From the NCBI GenBank assembly GCA_013396635.1, contig WBMW01000076.1, positions 346,217-410,216 on the forward strand: 64,000 nt of DNA, read 5' to 3'. The translations under genes and the position numbers were made by a program. The notes beneath the pieces were generated by a model. The model ran no database searches, was not told the origin of the DNA, and worked only from the letters and a program-made list of their open reading frames with translations. This document shows positions 13,188 to 23,300 of this stretch, piece after piece. Numbering within the stretch: the first letter of the stretch is position 1; every line of letters begins with the position of its first letter. This stretch comes from Penelope pileata (Eukaryota > Chordata > Aves > Galliformes > Cracidae).

Positions 13188-13192
13188 AGATC
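13188..13192 (+). repeat. Target-site duplication AGATC, right copy
   Basis: This is an exact repeat of 12661-12665, immediately after the CA end of the solo LTR. Confidence 0.85.
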
Positions 13193-14493
13193 CAGGTCTG
13201 CTCTTTTTTCAAAAACTTGTTATCTTGTCACAGTTGCACCCTTGGCAATATCATTTGTCCCACACAGATTTCACTGTAGCTTCCACTCCTGACATGACTC
13301 TTTAGTCCCTCTTTCCTACTTGTCTGTCTGTCAGTGGATCACTCTGCCTTTGTTGTCTTTCACATTCTCCAACACATACTCTCCTTGGGCCTTATCACTT
13401 TCATTATGTTAACCTTTTACATGTGACTGGAAACTATTTTTCCTGTGGAAAAAGAAAATTCTTCCTACTCTCCCTCTCCTCCAACGAAAAATCTTTATTC
13501 TTCAGTTCTGTTTTCCTGCTATAAGTCAGTCTCTACCCATGCTCTCCTTCTCTTGCAATCATATCTCTCTATGGCCATCCTCTTCATCCAGTCAGAGGTC
13601 TCTCTCCAGTCCTTTTGCTGGACAGATGATCATCTTTGCAATCACCCCCTTCTGCTCACTTTCTCTGCCAAATCTCCAAAATCCTGCATTGACTTCACTG
13701 TCATCCCTGAATGCACCTCTTCTCCTCATGAGTTCTTGTTCACAGCTTCGGTCAGTAATGTTACATAACTGACAGAAGTGATCTTTATTGTCTTCCCATC
13801 CAAACATTTTACTTGTGTCCTCCAGTATCCAGGACCTTGTTAACCACCACAGCTGTTTTTTTTGTTTTTTTTATTTTTTGGCAGTGCATCTTTTTAAGGA
13901 AAAATAAGGCAAAATATCACCTACATTCGCTCCTGTAGGTTTTTCCCAGCTGTGCTCCCTGGTCCCTAACCTTTTCAATTATGTGCAGTGTTTTTTAAGC
14001 TTTTTGCCTACATAAATCTGGCCTTCCTGCCTCCAGAATGACTATTCATGACCAGAACAATGTTTCACCTAATTTTTCATCCTACATCTGACAGCTACAA
14101 CTGAAGGAGGGATATAGGATAGTCTTTCAAGATAAATATAGAACAATTTACAACATTACACCACAGCTTTTGGTAATCAGTAGAATTTTTGGTTAATGTT
14201 TTTGTGGTTTGTATTTTGTTTTTGAGGGGGTGTTTGTGAACGATGACTTTGAAGAGCTCCCCAATTTGTTACAAAGGTGGAAGGTCCTCCTTGAACAAGA
14301 GATTACGTTTACTGCTTTTCCAAGTCTAATGTTTGTCTAAATTCGTTTCCATTTTTCTTTCCACATAGTCCGTTCATTGCCATGGCTTTTCAGTTTTTCA
14401 TGGCAAATTGGAATAGGAGATTTGTGGCCAGTATCTACTCTGCTGGAGAAATCACTCTTATTCACTCAGTATTTTCCCTGCAGCTTTTGCTTC
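13193..14493. other. Pyrimidine-rich stretch, no gene recognised
   Basis: Roughly 13200-13830 is strongly biased to C and T on the plus strand, giving a serine/leucine-rich chance frame of 107 codons at 13445-13768. The pattern recalls decayed L2- or CR1-type LINE sequence, but I could not align any specific motif. A T-run lies near 13857-13880. The rest is ordinary AT-rich sequence. Confidence 0.45.
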
Positions 14494-15061
14494 CAGGCTG
14501 GTAACAATAGACAAGGAGAAGGCAGATGTACTCAACATTTTTGCCTTAGTCTTCACTTGTGACTGCTCTTCACACAGCACTTGAACAGATGGTTCAGATG
14601 CGGAGTCCTCAGCACAGAAGAGACATGGACCTGTCGGAGCGTGTTCAGAGGAGGGCCACAAAAATGATCCAAGGGATGGAACACCTCACCTGCAAGGACA
14701 AACAGAGAGTGGGGTCTGTTCAGCCTGGAGAAGAGAAGGCTCTGGGGAGACCAGATAGCAGCCTTCCAGTATGTAAAGCAGGGCTACAAGGAAGAAGAGG
14801 ACAGACTGTTTGTTTCAAACTAAAAGAGGGGAGATTTAGTCTGGATATAATGAAGAAGTTTTTTATGATAAGGGTAGTGACGCACTGGAACAGGTTGCCC
14901 AGAGATGTGGTGGAAGCCCCGTCCCTGGAGATGTTTGTGGTCAGGCTGGACCAGGTTCTGAGCAACCTGATCTAGCTGTAGGCATCCCTGTACATTGCAG
15001 GGGACCTGGATCAGATGACCTTTAAGGGTCCCTTCCAACTCTAAATATTCTACAATTCTAC
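14494..15061 (+). mobile_element. CR1 retrotransposon, internally deleted, with 3' tail
   Basis: The first part (14494-14580) encodes 'RLVT.DKEKADVLN.FA.VFT', the conserved linker of CR1 ORF2 between endonuclease and reverse transcriptase. At about 14583 the sequence jumps directly to the C-terminal part: 'HRRDMDLSERVQRRATKM' (14620-14680), then 'W.NRLPRDVVEAPSLEMF' (14885-14940), and the ORF stop at about 14973. The 3' untranslated region carries the CR1 motifs near 15001-15050 (GATGACCTTTAAGGGTCCCTTCCAACTC) and two degenerate octamers ATTCTACA. The whole catalytic reverse transcriptase core is missing. Frameshifts break the remainder. Confidence 0.9.
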
Positions 15062-17754
15062 CAGGAGAGATTTTGATTGTTGTGATTATTTACACAAAAA
15101 TTACCTGATTCATGTAAGCCACTGAAGAACATTTTGTTGGTGGTGGTGTTCTTTTTCTTTTTTTTTTTTCCTTTCTTTCTTATTTCTTTCTAGAGCTTTT
15201 TAGGAAACTTACATATACATGATATGTGCAAAACACAGCACCTGGGTTATCTGCCTACTAGCTGAACATGCTGTGATTTCAATGGGTTTGGTACCCAAAG
15301 CAGACAAGAACAAATCAGAGCATTCTGGCATCTTTTATTGTGACCAGTGTGACTGGGGCACCATCACAATTCATGCAGAATCACAGAAAGTGTAGCATTG
15401 TTCCCTCTCAAAGCAGCCACTTATTTCTGTAGAAAAAAAACTCTCTGCAATACCTATTCTCCGAGCAATAGTACTGAAAGCAAGAAGGATAAAATAAAAG
15501 CATTAACATTATATAAAAATATATTCCTCAGTAAATGAGCTACTCAGATTGTTTGTAAATATACAGAGAGTTTTTAGATTGCAGAGTGACTCACAGCAAC
15601 TCTATTTCATGTTTGGGAAAGAATCTTACACATTTTGTAGTACTATTAATAAGGAACAATACATAGTAAAATGGAACAAGCAAGGAAGCAGTTTGGTATT
15701 GATAACAGGAGACAGTGCAATACCCAAGCATACATTCACAGATTGTAAATCCTCCTTCTCTGCCTGCAGAATCAAAAAGCTGAATGGACCACAAAGACCC
15801 TAAACATTTTACCTAATCATTTAACAGACTTTTTACAATTTCAGTTTTAATGAAAAACATAATTTGCCACAATTAGAGTTTAATTACTTCACCCTCAGCA
15901 TGTTCCCTTATATGATAGTTATCAGAGCTAATTATTTCCTTTCCACTTGAGTTTAATAAAAAAAAAAAAAAAAGGAACTGCGCGAATGTAATTGCTGGAG
16001 TAAATCTATCTACAGTGGAGTAACACAGATGAGTTTTTATGATGCATCTACTGGGGCAACACTTGCTTAAATTAAGGGAATTTGTAATTTGGAAAAAGAA
16101 AAAAAATTATAGTGGAAATAAGACCCACTCAAAAACCTTTACATTTTCACCTAAAAGCTTCAATGCTGTAAATTTAAATCTCCACTTAAACCAACGAGCA
16201 CTCAGGTGCTGAGACTGGAAAGTAGCACATTACACCATCCAGGACCTGATCATGAATCAGGGTTAGCTGATGTTTCATACACAGAACAATGTAACAGGAA
16301 TTTACATCACAACTGGTGGAAAATAAACTGCTATCCTCTAAGGCCTCAGTCCCACAGTGTCTTGATTGTATTGTTGGTCAGGAGTTTTCTGTGAAAGCTG
16401 TTTTTACCATTGGTGTTGCTGAAACTTTCAAATATTTTCCCTAGAATCTGGCCCCTGGCTTGGAAAGCGCAATGCAGTTTTACCTCTGCGCCAGTTACCA
16501 TGGGAATCATGGCTGCAGATGCATCAGCAGAGATGTAGTCTCCAACAGCCACCTGAATTACAACTTTGGAGACGAGGCAGCAGCAAAGTTGAAAATTAAT
16601 CACAAAATAACTGGAAAATAAGCATTTTAGAAGAAATCCTGAGTAGATGGCAAGAAGAGTATCAAGCTCAAAATGACAGCATGAATTGTTCTGATTTGTG
16701 AATGTCTTATGCATATTGTTTTGAGAGAAAATAGCAAAGCTTCATTATTTCCTAATCTTCTTTCTCTTCCCTGCAGAAATACTAAAATTTTCTATCAGAG
16801 TGAAAATCTAGTTTTCATTCTGCAGTAGCCATCAGTAAGCTTGAGAAGTGAGAATTTGTTTGCAGCACAAAAGTCTTAATATTGACAAGTGCTAAGTTTC
16901 CCTAACTTAAAGGGTCAAAGGGCCTTACTCTTTTTTTCCTTGTCTTCTTATTAACTACACATTCTTGAACTTATATGGTGTTTCTGCAGATGGAGGCATA
17001 CTAGTTGTCTTCCCTCCTAAGTATATTCCCATTTTTCCTCTTGCTTATGCTGCCTCTCTAATTTGACCCATACAGCTTCATGGCTTCCTTGGAAAGTTTT
17101 CCCTCCTGCTTAGTGCAATGTAACCATCTAGGTTATTACAGATTTGCAAAGACCAGGCTCATTTCTTTTTCAGAAGGAATGCCTTTTTCTGTCCATTACG
17201 CAGTAAAATATCTTTGTATTCTTCAGTGGTTTTTACAGTGCTGTTTAATCAGTCCGTCATGCAGAACATAGAGTCACTTCAGTCATCTTCTTCAAACACT
17301 TAAGTGTGGCTCAACACCAGCAGGATGAAAAAGGTGCATGAATCTTTAATCTCTGTATTACAACCCACTTGTCAGACTTATTTTCTTCTCTTTTGAGTCA
17401 AAACTATTGCTCTATGTACTGCTAATCAAGCCAACAAGTATGACATGCTTGGCATCAGTTTATCTCGAAATATTTTTGCTTCACATCGGGTTTTCTACGC
17501 ATAAATGAAATGGGTCACCTGCTCTTTAATAAAACTGCCTGCAGCTCATCAATCTGTTAAGTTCAAGGTTAATCAAAGCTTATTTACTTCAAATAAGAGT
17601 GCAGGCTGGATTTTTAAAAACACAGAAGCAGTCCACTCCTCATCCTCTTTGAAATCTATTGGCTTCTGCTGATGATTTCAAAGAGCCCAAAGAGCAGTTT
17701 TAGAAATCCTACACTCTGTGCTTTACAGCAAAGAATAATGGCTAAAGAAGAAGT
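15062..17754. other. Single-copy stretch with simple repeats
   Basis: No gene is recognised. There is a pyrimidine-rich run at about 15150-15195 and a 17-base A-run near 15957-15973. The segment about 16440-16580 has balanced composition, no repeat signature and no good coding frame; it could be a conserved non-coding element, but that cannot be judged without a comparison. Confidence 0.55.
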
Positions 17755-18673
17755 TCATAAGAAGATGCTCATTCTGGACTTCGGGAGACCCAAATTTGAC
17801 CTCTTCAAGGACCTACTTGGAGGTGTCCCGTGGGTTAGGCTTTGGAAGGTAAAGAGGCCCAAGAGAGCTGGCTGACATTCAAGGACCTGAGTCAAAATGG
17901 GTTCACCAAGGGAAAATCATGCTTGACCAATCTGGCAGCCTTCTATGATGAGAGGAGAGCAATGGATGTTGTGTATGTTGAGTTCAGCAAGGCTTTTCAC
18001 ACTGTCTGACATAACATCTTCGTAAGTAAGGTTAGAAAGTGTAGGATAGATGAGTGGACAGTGAGGTAGGTTGAGAACTGGCTGTCTGGCAGAGCTCGGA
18101 AGGTTGTGATCAGCGGCGCAGAGTCTAATTGGAGGCCTGTAACTAGTGATGTTTCCCACTATTTGATATTGGGCCCGATCTTGTTAAACATCTTCATCAA
18201 TGACCTGGACAAAGGGACAGAGTCCACCCTCAGCAAGTTTGCTGATGATATGAAGCTGGGAGGAGTGGCTGACAAACCAGAAGGCTGTGCTGCCATTCAG
18301 TGAGACCTGGACAGGCTGGAGAGTTGGGTAGTGAGGAACCTTGCGAGGATCAACAAAGGCAAGTGTAGAGTCCTACTCTTGGGGAGGAATAACTGCATGT
18401 ATCTGTTCAGAATAGGGCCTGACCTGCTGGAAAGGAGATAAATAGAGAAGGACCTAGGAAGTTTCATCTGAACATGAGGAAAAATTTCTTTGCTTGGAGA
18501 TTTACAGTGCACTGGAGCAGGCTGCCAAGAAACATTGTGGAGTCTCCTTCTCTGGAGATATTCAAGGCCCACATGGGCACTTTCCTGTGCAACCTACTGC
18601 AGGGAACCTGCTTTAGCAGGGGAGTTGGACTCAATGATCTCCAGAGGTCTCTTCTAATCCCTACGATTCTGTG
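17755..18673 (+). mobile_element. CR1 retrotransposon, two internal deletions, with 3' end
   Basis: The element begins in the endonuclease-reverse transcriptase linker ('DFGRPKFDLFKDLLGGVPWV', 17776-17835). It then jumps near 17875 to the reverse transcriptase ('NGFTKGKSCLTNLAAFYDER' from about 17896). After the palm region it jumps again at about 18450, after 'DLLER..IEKDL', to the C-terminus ('FHLNMRKNFF', 18463-18492), so the thumb region is lost. The 3' untranslated region ends with TTGGACTCAATGATCTCCAGAGGTC and one octamer-like GATTCTGTG. Each deletion removes a colinear block, so the order of the remaining parts is normal for CR1. Confidence 0.92.
17896..18303 (+). pseudogene. CR1 ORF2 reverse transcriptase palm relic
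   Basis: This is the catalytic part of the CR1 copy. The first catalytic motif reads 'VYVEFSKAF', with glutamate (codon 17980-17982) where the family has aspartate. An in-frame TGA follows at 18004-18006. The second active-site motif, F-A-D-D, is intact at 18238-18249 in the same frame. Between them the 'GV.QGS.LGP.LFNIFINDLD' segment is recognisable but damaged at 'SDVSHYLILGPILLNIF'. A further stop lies at 18301-18303. The protein would be inactive; it copied its own RNA at nicked chromosomal DNA when intact. Confidence 0.88.
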
Positions 18674-20355
18674 GCCTGGGTCATCTCAATATGCAGTTCT
18701 CTGATGCTTATGGTTATTTCCTTTCTATATAGAACAGCTTATATCCTCTCAAAAATATTTTCAGATTTATCTACCACATTTTCCACAGACTGCAGAATTA
18801 AATGAAATATGACAGCATCAACACTTCTTTTATATATATTCAAACAATATTTTGAGAGGTCTGCAGTTTTGATACCTCAACAATTTCTGTTTCAGCACTT
18901 GTTACTGAGAAAAACAAAATATCTTAAAAATAAAGTCAAAGCATTTTGATAATCTTTTTTCATCCGATACAACTTAAAACTTTCAATCTGACATAGCATT
19001 GTCTTTAATGTTATGCTAGGAGTGGAAAAAACAAGAAATAGACATTTTCTAGAATACATATGACATATTTACCCTTGTATCTTAGAATCATAACCTTCAT
19101 GTTACCTCTATGTAGGCGTATTATGACCTGCCTCCAAAATCTGAAATTATGAATCAGGACTGTTAAGTCCTGCGTGTAGTATTCTGTAGTAGATCACAAG
19201 ATATTTCTAAAACACTTTTTTATGGTTATTTCTAACTGTCTTTTGGTATTAGAATCATTTGGATGGAAATATCCAAGATTTTGTCTCACAGACTGAAGAA
19301 TTGTTGTTTAAAAAAAATATATATATGAGATTTTTATAATAATGAAAATCCACAACCTGATCTTAGAAAAGCAACAAAAACTGTAAAAAAACTTGCATGA
19401 ATGTCAAAAGAAATATGGTATCGCAGTTTCCAGAAACAGCCATATTTGCTAGTTTCCACCACATTTCTTTCCTCAAAGTGAGTAAATATTAGAAGTTACA
19501 GGCTGTTGGTTTTCATAAGAGGACAACACTTTTTCTAATTTTATTTCCCCTGATGAATAAATTGTTTCCAAATGCAGAACCCAGCTCCTACTTCATTTGC
19601 AGCTATAAATATTGTTGACATGGTTCTTAAGGGCAGCACATCACTGCTGCCATTCTCAAAGCTTTCTCCAAGGGACACCAGCATTTGGGTCCAGCGAAGC
19701 TTCTCCTGCCAGCAAACACTGACCAGGAATCACACTGAATTCCCTGGGGGTTCCCAGAGAAAAATGCAATCTGGTCCATTGCTACTGGCTTCTTCATTAA
19801 TCTCCATTAAACTTAACATTTGCACCTGCCCTAATTTTCCCGCTGACAGTGACTTGGCAGTGCTGGCGCTTCCAGGGCACTCTGCTGCCTGGGGTTTCCT
19901 GACAGCACTCATTAGGAGGTAATTTGCCATTTGCTCTGAAGGACTGTGCCGCGTTCTGTAGCTTAAAGATCTGTAGTACACACCTGTTGTGGCTAATTTA
20001 ATCCTATTAATTCCTAATGTAGTTGCTTTCATTCAAGGGGGCATTCAGTCTTATAAAGGAACAATTATAACATATCTCTTCTGTCTTGCAGATTAAAAAA
20101 GAAAAGCAGCTTGTTTTCTATTCAGCTGTGTCCAGTCTCAGCTGCTGGAGTTACACAAGCCTTTCTTACACTGAGGCCTCCTGCAGTTTTTTACTTTGTT
20201 TTTTTTTCTGTTCATTATTTAAGATTGAGCTTTAAAGTTATAGGATTTCTACTTCTCAGTCCAAGCCCTGAACGTCTGTGTTCCTTTCTGTGCAGTGCAA
20301 ACTGTATTCTAAGCAACTTTTCATAGCATATTTTTTCAAGAGCTACCCCACCTTT
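18674..20355. other. Single-copy stretch, possible conserved non-coding block
   Basis: No gene or mobile element is recognised. From about 19570 to 20060 the composition becomes balanced and several TAAT/ATTA cores occur close together (19796-19812 and 19995-20020), a pattern often seen in conserved developmental enhancers. No coding frame there resembles a protein. The enhancer idea is inference only. Confidence 0.45.
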
Positions 20356-20398
20356 GGGGGGGGGGGGGGGNNNNNNNNNNNNNNNNNNNNNNNNNNNN
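20356..20398 (+). repeat. Poly-G run (15 G) running into an assembly gap of 28 N
   Basis: Fifteen uninterrupted G residues are followed by 28 unknown bases, and then GG and a purine-rich stretch (20399-20420). Long G runs often stop sequencing, so the gap probably hides more G-rich sequence. The number of N may not reflect the real length. Confidence 0.95.
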
Positions 20399-23300
20399 GG
20401 AAGGAAAAAAGAGAGAAATCAAGAAATGCTAGTTGTGTCTTCGATTGATGCTCATTCAAGTTACAAACTAGTCTAAGCTTCGAATATTTTCTCATATCTT
20501 TTGTTTTTTGAATATACTGTTAGTAATCTGTGCGTTGGATTTGTTGCAGTTGTGCCACAGGACACTTCCCACTATTGCCTGGTTCCAGTGTGGTTTGCAG
20601 AATACAAACTGAGGAAATAACTGAGCCACAAGCCAGGCAAACCTACTCTTGCATATATAGATTCAGTATTGGACATGAGAAAAGCAAGACCTTTCTGATT
20701 TTTGAAGTCATCAAAGTATTTGAATTTCTTTTTTTAAACTCCTAATGCCCAATGCAGGTGGATCTCTCCCGCTGCCTCCAGGGAATAGGATTTTGATCTC
20801 TGTGTGCACCTGATCCATCAGAATTTCTTCTGTAATGTATCTTTTATTCTTTTGGTTTTTCTTCAATTATTGCAATACTTCAGAAGTTAATTTAAGTGTG
20901 CAAATTTGCTTAAATGTAACAATTACAATAAGACAGTTTTTAAAATCTGCCTGCCTCCCACTTTCTATAATAGTTCTCATTCTTCACAATCACCGTTTTT
21001 TGACTGTGTGAATGATTTAGGTAGTGCAAAAAAAAATGTTATAAGACAGAATCAGTAAAACTTCTGTACTGCTCTCCAATGCTGTGTTGGAACAGTCAGA
21101 GTTGTCCCAAAAGAGTTTTTACAAAGTCTGCATTTATAAACCAGACCTGGAAGGAAACACGGAGGATTACACAGTGCAGACGTTTTTACATCTGTTGTAG
21201 AAAGTAGTACTTTGGCATGGAAGAATTAAGCACACTGGAAAGGTCTGAAGGTCTGCCTTTTTGCCCCATTTGAGGTTTTATTCTTCACTTGCAGTTCTTC
21301 AAGCATTGGGCAGACCAGTGTCCAGCTGAGTGGCAGGATTAGCCCATTCCCTGCCTGCTGCAAGCTCAGTGTGAGTGGCTAGAGAAGAGAAATTCAAAAG
21401 GCTCCTCGTGTTTGAATCTCATCTCTGTCCTTACATGTCAGAGTGTGTGCCTACATTTCCACACAGTATTTCTCCTCACCTCTCCTACCTATGGCATGGA
21501 TGCAGCAAATGGATTGAGCCTCTCATTTCCAGCAAAGCAAAGGGCACAGTTCTAGCTTTAAAGGAGAAATCCTGACAACTGCTCCCAGGGCCCTGCTGGG
21601 TGGGTTTCATTCATTCACTCATTTCTGGTGAGTACTAGTATAGTCAAGTTATGGTTTCCTGCACTGCCATGTATTTTACTGCTCCCACATCTCCCAACTT
21701 CTGTCATTTCCTCTCTCCCAAAAAGTCACTTGCAGGCTTGCAAGAGGAATTGCAGTCTGTTAGGAGGGAAACAGTGCTTGCTAAATTTGCTCAAATTCTA
21801 CTGCTTTGACCACAAATGGTCCAGAGGTCTCAAAAGAAGAAAGGAGGGAGGAAGCTCTGCTCTTGGAAACTCCATCACTTGCTGTCATTGCTGCAAAAAA
21901 AAAAAAAAACCCACGAAGGCAGGTTGTGCTGTCAGAATTGTGAGCTGCATGGTTCTATTACAGCTGAAGAAATTCACTTTGGTGCTAGGGAAAGATGAAG
22001 GAATCCCAGGAGAAATGGAGAAGAAAAGGAGTCAGAAGGAGAAAAAAGTGCTAAGGAAGAGAAACTTGGCTGCAATTGAGTAAAAATTGAAAATAAGTAG
22101 AAATAAAATCCTGCCTTTGACAAAGGACTATGAGCTGAGGAAATCGTTGCTCTGACTTGCCATCTTCACTGTTGCCTGCTGTCAAAACTTCAAAATCCAA
22201 AAAATTGTCTCCTTTCAGAAGGAGACAGAGAAATTACATTTTGGGTTTGTTTCTATCTGTAACTCAAAATAATAGGCCTGTCAGGCAGGGAACTGTTTTA
22301 ACTTCTCTTTTGCTTCCTTTCTTTTTCTTCCTCACTCCACTGTCTCACCTATGAGATTTCACAGAAAACATTTTTGTGAAGGAATGTGGGGGAACATAAG
22401 TTACTGTCCATCTGGAGTCCTAGGGGAACAGGAATATATCCAGTACTCAAGAGGCGAGTGAAAGATGTATTTTTCCCATGAAGAAATTCAGAAATTTCAC
22501 CAGAAATTCAGGGAAAGCAGCTAATTAACACTCTGAAGTTAAACCGACACTATGAAGCAAGGATTTCTTAGACTCCACATGTAAAAATGAACAAGCGTGA
22601 TGAGTGACACAAAAGATGTAGGATAGCAATGTAATTCTTATAAATATGTGCCTGAAAAGCTACTAACTCTTTTTGTTTCTCATTTTATGATGACACTCAG
22701 ATGACTTTGTCTCCCCTTTTTAGCTTTTAGTTCCAAGGCATTGGCTTGTTTCATCTTCCATATTGTCATTTCTTCAGTACTTTTGCCCCCTTCTTTTATG
22801 CTGCAGTAGTAGTGTGACTCCTCTGTGAAGTTTCCCACTTGATTACCTCAGATCTTGAGTGGATGTCTTGAGTTAAAGAAGTTGGTCTTTCCATCCCCAC
22901 CTGAGTCAGGGAATGGTAGGAAGCAGCTGCCATAACTGCTCCCAGGCCAGGTGTCAGGCAGGTTTTTCTGCTTTCAAAATTTTATTTTTCCAGCATGAAA
23001 AAATATGAAAACATATCTGCTATAGCAACATTTCTACAGGTGTTAAAAAAGTCCATCAGCATTTACTTTCCCTTCGAGTACCAGAAGGTAGGTTGTGTTC
23101 CAGGAATCTTTTCTTCCTTTTTTTTTTCCCTCTGGACTGTCACTCTACATTTGCATTTCCACCTCTACACATTTCAACTCTTACATGTGACAAAGCACTT
23201 CTCTGAGAATGGCTATATCACCTTATCTCCACAGCAACTTGCCTTATGGGACCACTAATTAACTGTCATCTGGGTTTACAGAAAACTGACATGAATTATT

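Noticed and set aside
13445..13768. Serine/leucine-rich frame in a pyrimidine-rich stretch, possible old LINE
   Set aside because: The composition alone explains the frame. I could not align specific LINE motifs, so no element was called.
14559..14975. 138-codon open frame, plus strand
   Set aside because: It is CR1 ORF2 C-terminal sequence read through an internal deletion; it is listed as part of the CR1 element, not as a gene.
21628..22083. 151-codon open frame, plus strand
   Set aside because: It crosses a poly-A run that supplies the lysines, has no domain, and shows no promoter or splice context. It is best explained as chance plus low complexity.
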